Shown here: in pieces, positions 32,576-41,715 of the stretch
Position numbering within the stretch: the first letter of the stretch is position 1
Layout: each line of letters begins with the position of its first letter
Assembly: GCA_947493495.1 (NCBI GenBank)
Contig: CANLRN010000032.1
Span: 1 to 42,466, forward strand
Source: an uncultured Aquimarina sp.
GTDB lineage: Bacteria; Bacteroidota; Bacteroidia; Flavobacteriales; Flavobacteriaceae
Length of the DNA: 42,466 nucleotides
Direction of reading: 5' to 3'
Notes under the pieces: model-generated
Seen by the model: the letters and a program-made list of their open reading frames with translations, nothing else
What the model was told of the DNA's origin: nothing
Database searches by the model: none
Position numbers and translations under genes: made by a program

Positions 32576-32992
32576 ATGAAAAAGGTTTTTCAAAAGATAA
32601 CATCTGCCCTATTAGCTTGTCTTGTAGTCTGCTCTACTATATCATTTACAGTAGAAAAACACTATTGTGGCCCTTTTTTAATTGACACCGCTATATTTAC
32701 TAAAGCTAAAAATTGTGGAATGTCGATGGGGGAAGTTGCAGATAAACATGCCCTTAAAATTAATAAAAAAACCTGTTGCACAGATGAAATCATAATGTTA
32801 CAAGGGCAGAATGAGCTCAAAATCTCTTATGATTGGCTCGATTTTTCTCAGCAACTATTCATTACCTCTTTTTTTCATTCCTATATCAACATATTCTCGA
32901 TCCCACAAAGAGACGATTTTATCTTTGTGGAATATGCTCCGCCTGACCTCATCAAGGATATCTATATCATCCATGAGATGTATTTAATCTGA
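32576..32992 (+). CDS. HYC_CC_PP family exported protein, copper-locus associated
   Basis: A 138-residue protein with a signal peptide (MKKVFQKITSALLACLVV to about residue 24). The conserved elements that name the flavobacterial HYC_CC_PP family are all present: His-Tyr-Cys at 29-31, Cys-Cys at 67-68, an extra Cys47, and an Ala-Pro-Pro near 121-123. The cysteines and histidine suggest metal binding in the periplasm; the function is not established. It is the first gene of the plus-strand metal-efflux operon, 127 bp before the RND pump. Family members commonly stand next to CusA-type pumps. Confidence 0.75.
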   Translation: MKKVFQKITSALLACLVVCSTISFTVEKHYCGPFLIDTAIFTKAKNCGMSMGEVADKHALKINKKTCCTDEIIMLQGQNELKISYDWLDFSQQLFITSFFHSYINIFSIPQRDDFIFVEYAPPDLIKDIYIIHEMYLI

Positions 32993-33056
32993 ATAAGATT
33001 TTAGTATTACTTACTTCATTTTGACTTTTTTACAGGTCATTAGTATGTTAGTATTA

Positions 33057-33088
33057 CTGTCGGTTATTATTTTTTAATAAAACGACAG
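33057..33088 (+). promoter_or_regulatory. Hairpin between HYC_CC_PP and cusA
   Basis: CTGTCG (33057-33062) pairs with CGACAG (33083-33088), with a further imperfect AT stem inside. It lies 31 bp before the cusA start. It could be a processing or attenuation site; there is no T-run directly after it, so a terminator is unlikely. Confidence 0.3.
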
Positions 33089-33119
33089 CTATACACTGTA
33101 AATTCTAAATCTTAATAGT

Positions 33120-36100
33120 ATGCTTCATAAAGGCATTAAATTTTTTATAAACAATAAGCTTGTCTCGATAGTACTTCTTTTCCTTTTCATAGGATGGGGA
33201 ATTAGTAATGCGCCTTTTCATTGGGAAATAAGTTTCTTACCGCATCATCCTGTTGCAGTAGATGCAATCCCTGATATAGGAGAAAATCAGCAAATCATCT
33301 ATACAAAATGGGATGGAAGATCGCCACAAGACATTGAGGATCAAATTACCTATCCGCTAACAACTAAACTATTAGGTATTCCTGGAGTAAAAACCATTCG
33401 TAGTTCTTCTATGTTTGGGTTTTCTAGTATCTATCTCATTTTCGAAGAAAATACAGAATTCTATTGGAGTAGAAGCCGGATTTCAGAAAAATTAAATTCG
33501 TTACCAGCTGGTACATTGCCCGTAGAGGTACATCCTTCATTAGGACCTGATGCGACAGGATTAGGGCAGTTATTCTGGTATACATTAGAAGGAAGGGATA
33601 AAAAAGGAAAAGTAACAGGAGGTTGGGATTTACAAGAATTAAGGAGCATCCAGGACTACTATGTCAAATATGGATTGTCATCAGCCAACGGAGTCTCTGA
33701 AGTAGCATCAATAGGAGGATATATCAAAGAATACCAAATAGATGTCCGCCCAGAATTGATGAAGCAATACGGAATAGGATTAGACCAAATAGTAAAGGCG
33801 GTAAAGGAAAGTAATCAAGATATTGGTGCACAGACCTTAGAGATCAATCGTGTAGAATATATAGTTCGCGGTTTAGGGTATGTAAAATCAATTTCTGATA
33901 TAGAAAATGCTGTGATTACATCAGAAGAATACACTACAATCCGTATCAGAGATATTGCGTCTGTTACCCTTGGACCTGCTGCAAGACGTGGAATTTTAGA
34001 TAAAGAAGGAGCTGAGGTAGTTGGTGGTGTGGTAGTAGCAAGATATGGAGCTAATCCTATAGATGTTATCTCTGAAGTAAAAGACAAAATACAAGAGTTA
34101 AGTACAGGATTGCCTTCTAAAGTGCTTGAAGATGGGCGGACCTCCCAACTCACTATCGTTCCATTTTATGACCGATCAGAATTGATCCAAGAAACTATAG
34201 AAACCCTTAATACCGCACTGACATTAGAAATATTAATTGCTATACTAGTGATTGTTTTGATGATTTCTAATTTCAGGGCTTCTATACTGATTTCTGGCCT
34301 GCTCCCAGTTGCTATTTTGATGGTTTTTATTGTTATGAAGATTTTTGATATAGATGCCAATATTGTAGCACTATCTGGGATAGCCATAGCCATTGGGACT
34401 ATAGTTGATGTAGGAATTATACTTACTGAAAATAGTATACGGCATCTTGATAAAAACAAGGGTAAACTGCCAATAAATACTGTAGTTTATCAAGCAACTA
34501 CCGAAATCTCTGGAGCTCTACTAACAGCTGTATTGACTACTATTATTAGTTTTATTCCTGTTCTTACAATGATTGGCCCAGAAGGAAAGCTCTTTAGGCC
34601 ATTAGCATTAACTAAAACCATAGCACTTGTAGTCTCTATACTTATCGCCTTATTTTTAATCCCTCCATTTACCGCTTTTCTATTTAGAAAACGAACTATA
34701 AAAAAAGAACTCCTTAGTCTACTCTATATAGTTCTATGCGTATTTGGGATTAGCGCATTGTTCTATGGATATTGGCTAGGCAGTATCCTTATCGCATATG
34801 GAGTTCTCTATATCCTAAAAACCAGAAAAATAATCTCTGCCCAATGGACATCAAAGATAGAAATACTAATTTCTGGAGTAACTATCGTGTTTTTACTCGC
34901 AATATACTGGAGACCACTAGGTGTGCATACAACTATTTTTTGGAACTTGATTTTTGTAGGTATTATTTGTTTTGGGTTACTAGGAATATTTAGTCTATTC
35001 AGAATCTATTATGCTAGAATTCTAAATTGGGCATTGCATAATAAATTAGTATTTATGTTAGTACCCATTGTTATTGTAGTTTTTGGGATATCTATCATGC
35101 GTAATACTGGAAAAGAATTCATGCCTTCTCTTAATGAAGGGTCTTTTTTGTTTATGCCTACTTCTCTCTCCCACTCTGGAGTAGAAGAAAACAAAAGAGT
35201 ACTTCAACAATTAGATATGGCTGTAGCTACAATCCCCGAGATAGAAACTGTAGTAGGTAAAGCAGGAAGAACAGAATCTGCTCTGGATCCCGCTCCTTTA
35301 TCTATGTATGAAAATATGATTTTGTACAAACCCGAATATATCCTAAATAGTCATGGGAAACGGCAACGCTTTAGAGTAAATGAGCACGGTTTTTTTGAGC
35401 TAAAAAATGGAACTTATATCCGAAACCCTAATGATAATACTGTTTCCTCAACCAAAGGAAAAAATATAGAAGCAAATGACACAAAAATTGATATAACTAA
35501 ACAAGACCTGATCCCCGATGAACACGGAAGGTATTATAGAAATTGGAGGCCACATATAAAATCTCCTGATGATATCTGGAAAGAAATCATAAAGGTAACT
35601 CCATTAGCTGGTGTGACTTCTGCTCCAAAACTTCAACCCATAGAAACAAGGTTAATCATGCTACAAACAGGAATGCGAGCCCCTGTAGGTATTAAAATAA
35701 AAGGACAGAATCTAGAAGCTATTGAAGCTTTTGGGATACAATTGGAAACAGTTTTAAAACAAGTAGAAGGTGTTAAGGTCGAAACTGTTTTTGCCGATAG
35801 GATTATCGGAAAACCTTATCTACTAATCGATATTGATCGTGATCGTATTGCACGCTACGGAGTTTCTATAGATGATGTACAACAAGTGCTAAAAATTGCT
35901 TTAGGAGGAGAAATTCTTACACAAACCGTCGAAGGACGAGAACGTTACGGTATTAGAGTACGCTATCCCAGAGAATTAAGAACCCATCCTGATGATATCA
36001 AAAAAATATATGTCCCTGTATCGACAGGAAATCAAATTCCTCTTAGTGAATTAGTTACTATAAAGTATGAGCAAGGACCACAGATGATAAAGAGTGAGGA

Positions 36101-36872
36101 TACATTTTTGGTTGGGCACGTACTATTTGACACCTTAGATCAATATACAGAAGTCGATGTAGTAGCGCATGCAAAACTACTTATAAAACAAAAAATAGAT
36201 ACTGGAGAGCTAATAGTTCCACAAGGGATTAATTATCAATTCGCAGGAGTATATGAGCATCAAGTACGAGCAGATAAAACACTATCTCTTGTAATACCAT
36301 TAGCATTACTTAGTATCTTTATACTGTTATATTTTCAATTTCGGTCTGTAGTAACTTCGATATTTGTTTTTACAGGGATTGCAGTAGCCTTTGGAGGTGG
36401 GTTTATACTCATCTGGTTGTATGGGCAAGATTGGTTTTTTGATATCAATATATTTGGAGAAAATTTAAGAACCTTATTTCAGATACATCCCATACATCTG
36501 AGTGTTGCTGTATGGGTTGGTTTTATAGCACTTTTTGGAATTGCAACTGATGATGGAGTACTAATGGCTACTTATTTGACGCAAACATTTAGAAGCAATC
36601 AGCCACAGACAGTAAAGGATATTCGAGCTACTGTTATAGAAGCTGGAGAAAAAAGAATCCGTCCTTGTTTGATGACTACAGCTACTACAATTTTAGCCTT
36701 ATTACCCATATTGACTTCTACAGGGAGAGGAAGTGATATTATGATTCCCATGGCAATACCGAGTTTTGGAGGTATGTTAATTGCATTGGTAACTCTATTT
36801 GTAGTACCCGTTTTGTTTAGTTGGAAAGAAGAATTCTCCTTTATAAAAAAGAAAAAAAGAAAAGTAATATAA
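33120..36872 (+). CDS. cusA: Heavy-metal RND efflux pump, CusA/CzcA family, enlarged
   Basis: A 1250-residue inner-membrane proton-driven pump expected to export copper/silver or another cation with the TolC and adaptor proteins encoded downstream. It opens with helix 1 and VDAIPDIGENQQIIYTKWDG, typical of CusA/CzcA. The proton-relay Asp430 lies in the GTIVDVGIILTEN helix. Compared with E. coli CusA (about 1047 residues) it has two insertions: roughly 525-625 with extra membrane segments between the two RND halves, and roughly 735-825 in the second periplasmic domain. Such long forms occur in flavobacteria. The C-terminal half repeats the fold (GIATDDGVLMATYL). Metal specificity is inferred from neighbours with copper-type domains. 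Confidence 0.9.
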   Translation: MLHKGIKFFINNKLVSIVLLFLFIGWGISNAPFHWEISFLPHHPVAVDAIPDIGENQQIIYTKWDGRSPQDIEDQITYPLTTKLLGIPGVKTIRSSSMFGFSSIYLIFEENTEFYWSRSRISEKLNSLPAGTLPVEVHPSLGPDATGLGQLFWYTLEGRDKKGKVTGGWDLQELRSIQDYYVKYGLSSANGVSEVASIGGYIKEYQIDVRPELMKQYGIGLDQIVKAVKESNQDIGAQTLEINRVEYIVRGLGYVKSISDIENAVITSEEYTTIRIRDIASVTLGPAARRGILDKEGAEVVGGVVVARYGANPIDVISEVKDKIQELSTGLPSKVLEDGRTSQLTIVPFYDRSELIQETIETLNTALTLEILIAILVIVLMISNFRASILISGLLPVAILMVFIVMKIFDIDANIVALSGIAIAIGTIVDVGIILTENSIRHLDKNKGKLPINTVVYQATTEISGALLTAVLTTIISFIPVLTMIGPEGKLFRPLALTKTIALVVSILIALFLIPPFTAFLFRKRTIKKELLSLLYIVLCVFGISALFYGYWLGSILIAYGVLYILKTRKIISAQWTSKIEILISGVTIVFLLAIYWRPLGVHTTIFWNLIFVGIICFGLLGIFSLFRIYYARILNWALHNKLVFMLVPIVIVVFGISIMRNTGKEFMPSLNEGSFLFMPTSLSHSGVEENKRVLQQLDMAVATIPEIETVVGKAGRTESALDPAPLSMYENMILYKPEYILNSHGKRQRFRVNEHGFFELKNGTYIRNPNDNTVSSTKGKNIEANDTKIDITKQDLIPDEHGRYYRNWRPHIKSPDDIWKEIIKVTPLAGVTSAPKLQPIETRLIMLQTGMRAPVGIKIKGQNLEAIEAFGIQLETVLKQVEGVKVETVFADRIIGKPYLLIDIDRDRIARYGVSIDDVQQVLKIALGGEILTQTVEGRERYGIRVRYPRELRTHPDDIKKIYVPVSTGNQIPLSELVTIKYEQGPQMIKSEDTFLVGHVLFDTLDQYTEVDVVAHAKLLIKQKIDTGELIVPQGINYQFAGVYEHQVRADKTLSLVIPLALLSIFILLYFQFRSVVTSIFVFTGIAVAFGGGFILIWLYGQDWFFDINIFGENLRTLFQIHPIHLSVAVWVGFIALFGIATDDGVLMATYLTQTFRSNQPQTVKDIRATVIEAGEKRIRPCLMTTATTILALLPILTSTGRGSDIMIPMAIPSFGGMLIALVTLFVVPVLFSWKEEFSFIKKKKRKVI

Positions 36873-38152
36873 TGCATACTATTATAAGAAATAAAGACCT
36901 AGTAATTAAGATATATATGATCTTAAAATCAAAAAGTAACATAAGAAAAGTTTGTCTTGCTTTTTCTATATCTGGCACTCTTCTTAGTTCGGGGCAAAGC
37001 CTAACTTCCTACAAGCAAGAAGCGGAGCAAAATAACCCAGAAATTAAAGCGATGAAGCTTGCTACAGAAGCAAATAAAGAAAAAATACAGGAAACAGGCA
37101 ATTTACCTAATACCAATATTACAACTGGATATTATATAAGCGAACCAGAGACAAGAACAGGAGCGCAAAAGGCTAGATTTAGTGCTCGACAAGAACTCCC
37201 ATGGTTTGGAACTATTCACGCCAAAAAAGAAACAGCTACTGCCGAGAATGAAATATATAAGAACAAATTAGAAATTACTCGCCGTAAAATCAATTACCAG
37301 ATCGAAAAACAATACTATACTCTGTATGAGTTAAAAGCTAAACAAAAGATATTAGCACATCAAGATTCATTACTTACTAAGTATATGGATATTGCATTAA
37401 TAGCAGTCGAAAACAACAACGCCTCATCAGTAGACATTCTGAAATTAAATATTGCTAAGAACACACTGTTTAATAAACAAGAAGTTCTTAAAGGTAAAAT
37501 CCTAACGGCAGAAAATGCTATGAATCAATTATTGCACAGGGATGGATTTGATCCGCTCTTGATTCCAGACAATTTATTTATGCCAGATGAGGAACCTACT
37601 ATGATGCTAGATGATATTACCTTTCATCCAGAGGTACTTAAGTATGACCATGTGCAAGAGGTTATAGAAAAAAAAGAAATAGTAAACTCTAAAGAAGCAT
37701 TGCCATCTATCAGCCTAGGGTTGGATTATGTAATCGTACAAGAAAGACCTGATCTTAATTTTTCGGATAACGGAAAAGATATAATAATGCCCAATATCTC
37801 TTTTTCGATTCCATTATTTTCTAAAAAACATAACTCAATTAGTAAGCAATATGAGCTACAAAAAGAAGAAGCAGTACATCAACGAGATGCCGCACAGAAT
37901 ACATTAGAAAAATTAATGGAGGAAGCCATTAACAATAGAATTACTGCACGAATAAATTACAATACACAACAAAAAAATATTCAACAAACAAAAGAAGCAG
38001 AAAAAATAGTACTGTCGCAATACCAAACTGCACAAGCAGATTTTGAAGAATTATTAGAGATACAACAACTATTATTAACTTTTGAAAATAAAAAAATAGC
38101 AGCCATTGCAGCATATTTTATGAATACAGCGACGCTAAATTATTTACGATAG
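36872..38152 (+). CDS. cusC: TolC-family outer-membrane channel of the metal efflux system
   Basis: An outer membrane efflux protein of about 426 residues with two long coiled-coil helical repeats (about 80-200 and 290-400) typical of TolC/CusC. The QARQELPWFG-like segment (SARQELPWFGTI) is common in flavobacterial CusC. ATG 36872 overlaps the cusA stop (TAATG), favouring translational coupling; ATG 36917 is an alternative that puts the signal peptide (about 15 residues on, VCLAFSISGTLLSSGQS) closer to the start. The frame extends upstream to a TTG inside cusA, which is not credible. It forms the exit duct for the pump. Confidence 0.85.
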   Translation: MHTIIRNKDLVIKIYMILKSKSNIRKVCLAFSISGTLLSSGQSLTSYKQEAEQNNPEIKAMKLATEANKEKIQETGNLPNTNITTGYYISEPETRTGAQKARFSARQELPWFGTIHAKKETATAENEIYKNKLEITRRKINYQIEKQYYTLYELKAKQKILAHQDSLLTKYMDIALIAVENNNASSVDILKLNIAKNTLFNKQEVLKGKILTAENAMNQLLHRDGFDPLLIPDNLFMPDEEPTMMLDDITFHPEVLKYDHVQEVIEKKEIVNSKEALPSISLGLDYVIVQERPDLNFSDNGKDIIMPNISFSIPLFSKKHNSISKQYELQKEEAVHQRDAAQNTLEKLMEEAINNRITARINYNTQQKNIQQTKEAEKIVLSQYQTAQADFEELLEIQQLLLTFENKKIAAIAAYFMNTATLNYLR

Positions 38153-38198
38153 AAATGCACATCTTAAAATATGGATCAATTATTTAATTTTTAAAAAA

Positions 38199-38762
38199 AT
38201 GAAAAATATAATTTTTAGACTATATATATGTATAAGTTTTTTAGCAATCATCTCTTGCGGAAAAGATTCAAAAGAACAAAAAAATAACAGCACTACGCAG
38301 CAAGAAGATCATATATCAACTAAATTAGACATCAACCTCACAAATTCTAAAAGCAAGGTCATTTTTACTGATGCATATATAGATAAGGTATATCAACAAT
38401 ATTTATTGATAAAAAGAGGATTGGTAAATACCAATCCTAAAGTAGTACAGCAAGAAGCAAAAAAGTTAGAAACGATTATTAATAGTGCTGAAGATGCAAA
38501 ACAATTAAAAGCAACGGCAAAGCTCATTTCGCTAACCAAAGAGATTAAAAAGCAGCGAGATTTTTTTGTAACACTAACCCAAGAAACAACAAAACTTATT
38601 AGTTCATCTGCCATTACCTCTGGCGAGGTCTATAAGCAATTTTGTCCAATGGCATTTGATGGAGCAGGTGGATACTGGTTATCAGATTCTAAAGAAATAC
38701 GAAATCCCTATTATGGCAGTAAAATGCTCAAATGTGGAAGTGTAAAAGAGGCCATCCAATGA
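38199..38762 (+). CDS. DUF3347 lipoprotein, putative copper-binding
   Basis: A 187-residue lipoprotein (signal with lipobox at Cys20, AIISC). The mature part is a helical DUF3347 domain, beginning near YIDKVYQQYLLIKRGL and ending with the conserved FCPMAFDGAGGYWLSD and NPYYGSKMLKCGSV blocks. The Cys-Pro-Met and Met-x-Lys-Cys elements are likely metal ligands. In many flavobacteria the domain is attached to the CusB adaptor; here it is a separate gene in the same operon. Its stop overlaps the next start by 4 bp. Confidence 0.85.
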   Translation: MKNIIFRLYICISFLAIISCGKDSKEQKNNSTTQQEDHISTKLDINLTNSKSKVIFTDAYIDKVYQQYLLIKRGLVNTNPKVVQQEAKKLETIINSAEDAKQLKATAKLISLTKEIKKQRDFFVTLTQETTKLISSSAITSGEVYKQFCPMAFDGAGGYWLSDSKEIRNPYYGSKMLKCGSVKEAIQ

Positions 38763-39481
38763 ATAAACAATATAATATACAAGGCATGACCTGCAATGGA
38801 TGCAGAAAAAAAGTGGAAGATATACTTACCACAACTCCTGGCGTCACAGCTGCGTCAGTGAACATTGAAAAATCACTAGCTACTATTGAAATGAATTCGG
38901 TGATTGCGCTAAACATATTTCAAGATAGATTAGCTGATAAATATACAATTTCAGAAAAAGAGACACCTATACATTCTTCTACATCGCCATCTGATCATAC
39001 TCAAAAAACTAATGTGGTAAAACAACTATTCCCATTATTTCTAATTTTTGGATATATTATAATTGCTTCACTCTTATTAAACTATAACCCATGGAGCTTA
39101 GATAATTTTATGTTGGATTTTATGGGATTATTTTACATTGTTTTTAGTTTTTTTAAACTACTAGATTTGCGTGGATTTCCTGCTTCATTCAGGATGTACG
39201 ATCCTATAGCCAGAATAGTACCCGCCTATGGATGGTTTTATCCTTTTATCGAAATCGGATTAGGTTTATTATTTTTAATGCGGTATGGAATTAAAGCTAC
39301 ATTGATCATAACCATACTCATTTTGGGAATAACAACTATTGGCGTTAGTAAGACATTGATTGACAAAAAGCGCATCCAATGTGCCTGTCTAGGAACTGCA
39401 CTAAAATTACCGATGACCAAAGCTACTTTTATAGAAAACACAGTGATGCTAGCAATGGCAATCTGGATGCTATTACATTAA
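38759..39481 (+). CDS. Heavy-metal-associated (HMA) domain fused to a MauE/DoxX-like membrane protein
   Basis: A 240-residue protein. Residues 1-65 are a CopZ-like HMA domain with GMTCNGC (Cys12, Cys15). The rest has about four membrane helices (roughly 85-105, 115-135, 160-175, 180-200) and a conserved Cys-Ala-Cys-Leu-Gly motif, as in MauE-type proteins. ATG 38759 overlaps the DUF3347 stop (ATGA), fixing the start; the longer upstream frame is discarded. It probably handles a metal ion or thiol redox state at the inner membrane for the efflux system. Confidence 0.85.
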   Translation: MNKQYNIQGMTCNGCRKKVEDILTTTPGVTAASVNIEKSLATIEMNSVIALNIFQDRLADKYTISEKETPIHSSTSPSDHTQKTNVVKQLFPLFLIFGYIIIASLLLNYNPWSLDNFMLDFMGLFYIVFSFFKLLDLRGFPASFRMYDPIARIVPAYGWFYPFIEIGLGLLFLMRYGIKATLIITILILGITTIGVSKTLIDKKRIQCACLGTALKLPMTKATFIENTVMLAMAIWMLLH

Positions 39482-39521
39482 TTTTATAATAAAAAGACAT
39501 GAAGCTTATATCCTAACGAAA

Positions 39522-40751
39522 ATGAAAAAAAATAATATCTATATCAGTATTGCAGTACTCGTTGGAGTATTTTTGGGCTATCTTATTTTCGGAAACAAGC
39601 TTGGCAACAAATCATCAGACAATCCAGATCAAGCTCCCGAATTAGGCCATGCAATATGGACTTGCTCTATGGATCCGCAGGTTAAGAAACATGAACCAGG
39701 AGATTGTCCTATTTGTGGGATGGATTTAATTCCCTTAGCCCCTACAAATCGAGAAACTTCTACAACTCAATTTAGCATGACAGCACATGCCATGGCATTA
39801 GCTAATATCCAAACTTCTGTTGTAGGAGCATCGAATGCAAACTCTGGAGGCATCAAACTCTCAGGAAAAATTAAAGAGAATGAAGAAGCGCTCTCAGTCC
39901 AAGTAACTCATTTTGCAGGAAGGATAGAAAAATTATTTGTCAAATCTACAGGCCAAAAAGTTAATCACGGACAGCTAATCGCTACAATTTATGCCCCAGG
40001 ATTAGTGGCTGCACAACAAGAATTATTAACTGCTGCCAGCCTTAAAAAAACACAACCCGAATTATATAAAGCTGTTCGTAATAAACTAAAAATAAAGAAA
40101 ATATCTGAGGCGCAAATCGATGCAATCGAATCCTCAGGAGCGATTACAAGGGTTTTTCCGGTGTACTCACATTTCTCTGGAATTGTATCAGAAAAAATGA
40201 TAGAAGAAGGGGATCATGTAGCTATTGGTCAGGTATTGTACAAAATTACAAACCTCAATACAGTCTGGGCATCATTTGATGTGTACGAAAACCAAATTTC
40301 GTCAATAAAAGAAGGACAAGAAATTACGATTAGAACCAACGCATATCCTACAAAGAATTTTACAACTACAATTTCATTTATAGATCCAGTGTTGAATACA
40401 GAAACCAGAACGATAACGGCTCGCTCGGTACTAGAAAACAAAGAAGCTGTTTTTAAACCTGGAATGTTTATAGAAGGACGTGTTTTGATAGAAACGGAGG
40501 AGTCTAAAAACAAGATTACAGTGCCAAAAAGTGCAGTACTATGGACTGGAAAACGATCTGTTGTGTATATAAAAGTACAGACAGACCAACATGTTTTCGA
40601 AATGCGAGAAGTAACCTTAGGGAACACACAAGGGGACTCTTATGTAATTCTCGATGGGCTTACCATTGGAGAAAAAATTGTAACTCATGGCGCTTTTACA
40701 GTAGATGCCGCAGCGCAGCTTCATGGAAAAAAATCTATGATGAATCATTAA
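39522..40751 (+). CDS. cusB: CusB-type periplasmic adaptor with N-terminal heavy-metal-binding domain
   Basis: A 409-residue membrane fusion protein linking pump and channel. A membrane anchor at about 8-24 is followed by a small metal-binding domain (WTCSMDPQVKKHEPGDCPIC, then GMDLIP; Cys48, Met50, Cys62, Cys65, Met67). The barrel-sandwich hybrid and alpha-hairpin region come next (about 120-215), then the beta-barrel and membrane-proximal domains to the end (GEKIVTHGAFTVDAAAQL). Length is normal. It follows the HMA-MauE gene by 40 bp. Confidence 0.92.
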   Translation: MKKNNIYISIAVLVGVFLGYLIFGNKLGNKSSDNPDQAPELGHAIWTCSMDPQVKKHEPGDCPICGMDLIPLAPTNRETSTTQFSMTAHAMALANIQTSVVGASNANSGGIKLSGKIKENEEALSVQVTHFAGRIEKLFVKSTGQKVNHGQLIATIYAPGLVAAQQELLTAASLKKTQPELYKAVRNKLKIKKISEAQIDAIESSGAITRVFPVYSHFSGIVSEKMIEEGDHVAIGQVLYKITNLNTVWASFDVYENQISSIKEGQEITIRTNAYPTKNFTTTISFIDPVLNTETRTITARSVLENKEAVFKPGMFIEGRVLIETEESKNKITVPKSAVLWTGKRSVVYIKVQTDQHVFEMREVTLGNTQGDSYVILDGLTIGEKIVTHGAFTVDAAAQLHGKKSMMNH

Positions 40752-40764
40752 ATCATTCCCATTA

Positions 40765-41544
40765 ATGAGCACGAAAATAATATACATTCCAATCTGGTTA
40801 TTACTTATGGTAATGTGTGTAGTACTAATATTCTCTTGCACGCAAAAAAAGGAAACCTCAATTAACGACACCCCATTATTCACAGAACAATTAAAGACAA
40901 TTGAAGCAAGAATTAAGACACAATTATCATATGAACAACGAAAAAAAGATTCTTTACAAAAAATAGAGCAACAACTTGCTATGCTACAAGAATTGGATGA
41001 TACTGCATTTGTCAATATCAAAACGCTATCTGATTATTTTACCTTAGATATGCGCTACGCTACAACAGCTAATTTCTTAAAAGAAGCTGTATATCCTTGT
41101 GCTAAGTGTTATGTAAGGGGCAGTGTAGCAAAAGCATTACTCAAAGCAAATGAAGATTTTATGAAAAAAGGGTATCGTATCAAATTTTTTGATTGTTATC
41201 GCCCATACAGTGTACAGAAAAAAATGTGGAAAATATTTCCCAATCCAGGCTATGTTGCAGACCCTAGAGGAGGTTCTATACATAATAAAGGTGCGGCTGT
41301 AGATATCACATTAACGGATATGGATGGCAATGAAATAGATATGGGTACAGCTTTTGATTATTTTGGAAAAGAAGCACATCATTCTTATAAAAAGTTAGCT
41401 GATGAGGTGATCGCTCATCGAGTTCTACTTAGAGAAACCATGGAAAAACACGGTTTTAAAACCATTAGAACCGAATGGTGGCATTACAATTATCAAGCAG
41501 GGAGAGCATTTAAAATTTCGGATTTTAGATGGGAGTGTGAGTGA
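40765..41544 (+). CDS. VanX/DdpX-like D-alanyl-D-alanine dipeptidase, lipoprotein
   Basis: A 259-residue M15D-type peptidase. A membrane/lipoprotein signal (IFSC, Cys25) is followed by a coiled-coil linker (about 36-78) and the catalytic domain. That domain has DCYRPYS with Arg146, SIHNKGAAVD (zinc ligands His173 and Asp180) and EWWHYNY (catalytic Glu237, zinc ligand His240), all VanX active-site elements. It would cleave D-Ala-D-Ala in the periplasm or at the envelope, a peptidoglycan recycling role rather than certain vancomycin resistance. It begins 13 bp after cusB, so it appears to be the last gene of the metal operon, an unusual partner. Confidence 0.88.
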   Translation: MSTKIIYIPIWLLLMVMCVVLIFSCTQKKETSINDTPLFTEQLKTIEARIKTQLSYEQRKKDSLQKIEQQLAMLQELDDTAFVNIKTLSDYFTLDMRYATTANFLKEAVYPCAKCYVRGSVAKALLKANEDFMKKGYRIKFFDCYRPYSVQKKMWKIFPNPGYVADPRGGSIHNKGAAVDITLTDMDGNEIDMGTAFDYFGKEAHHSYKKLADEVIAHRVLLRETMEKHGFKTIRTEWWHYNYQAGRAFKISDFRWECE

Positions 41545-41715
41545 TTATTTTGTGTGACTTTTAAGGGAATAATCATGATTTGATGATAAGAAAGTTTACT
41601 CCAAACTTATTTTATTTAAGTCATAAAAAAATAATTGAAAAAAGAAGGTAACATTCTCTCTATTTTTAACACTTATCTATACCGATCTTTTTAAAAAAAT
41701 CAAAAAAATAATATC

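Noticed and set aside
40765..41544. Vancomycin-resistance cassette
   Set aside because: Only a VanX-like gene is present, without VanH, VanA or VanRS; a general dipeptidase role is more likely in a Gram-negative bacterium.
41542..41575. Possible terminator after the dipeptidase gene
   Set aside because: An 8-bp AT stem with an 18-base loop that includes the stop codon, with no T-run following; too weak to list.
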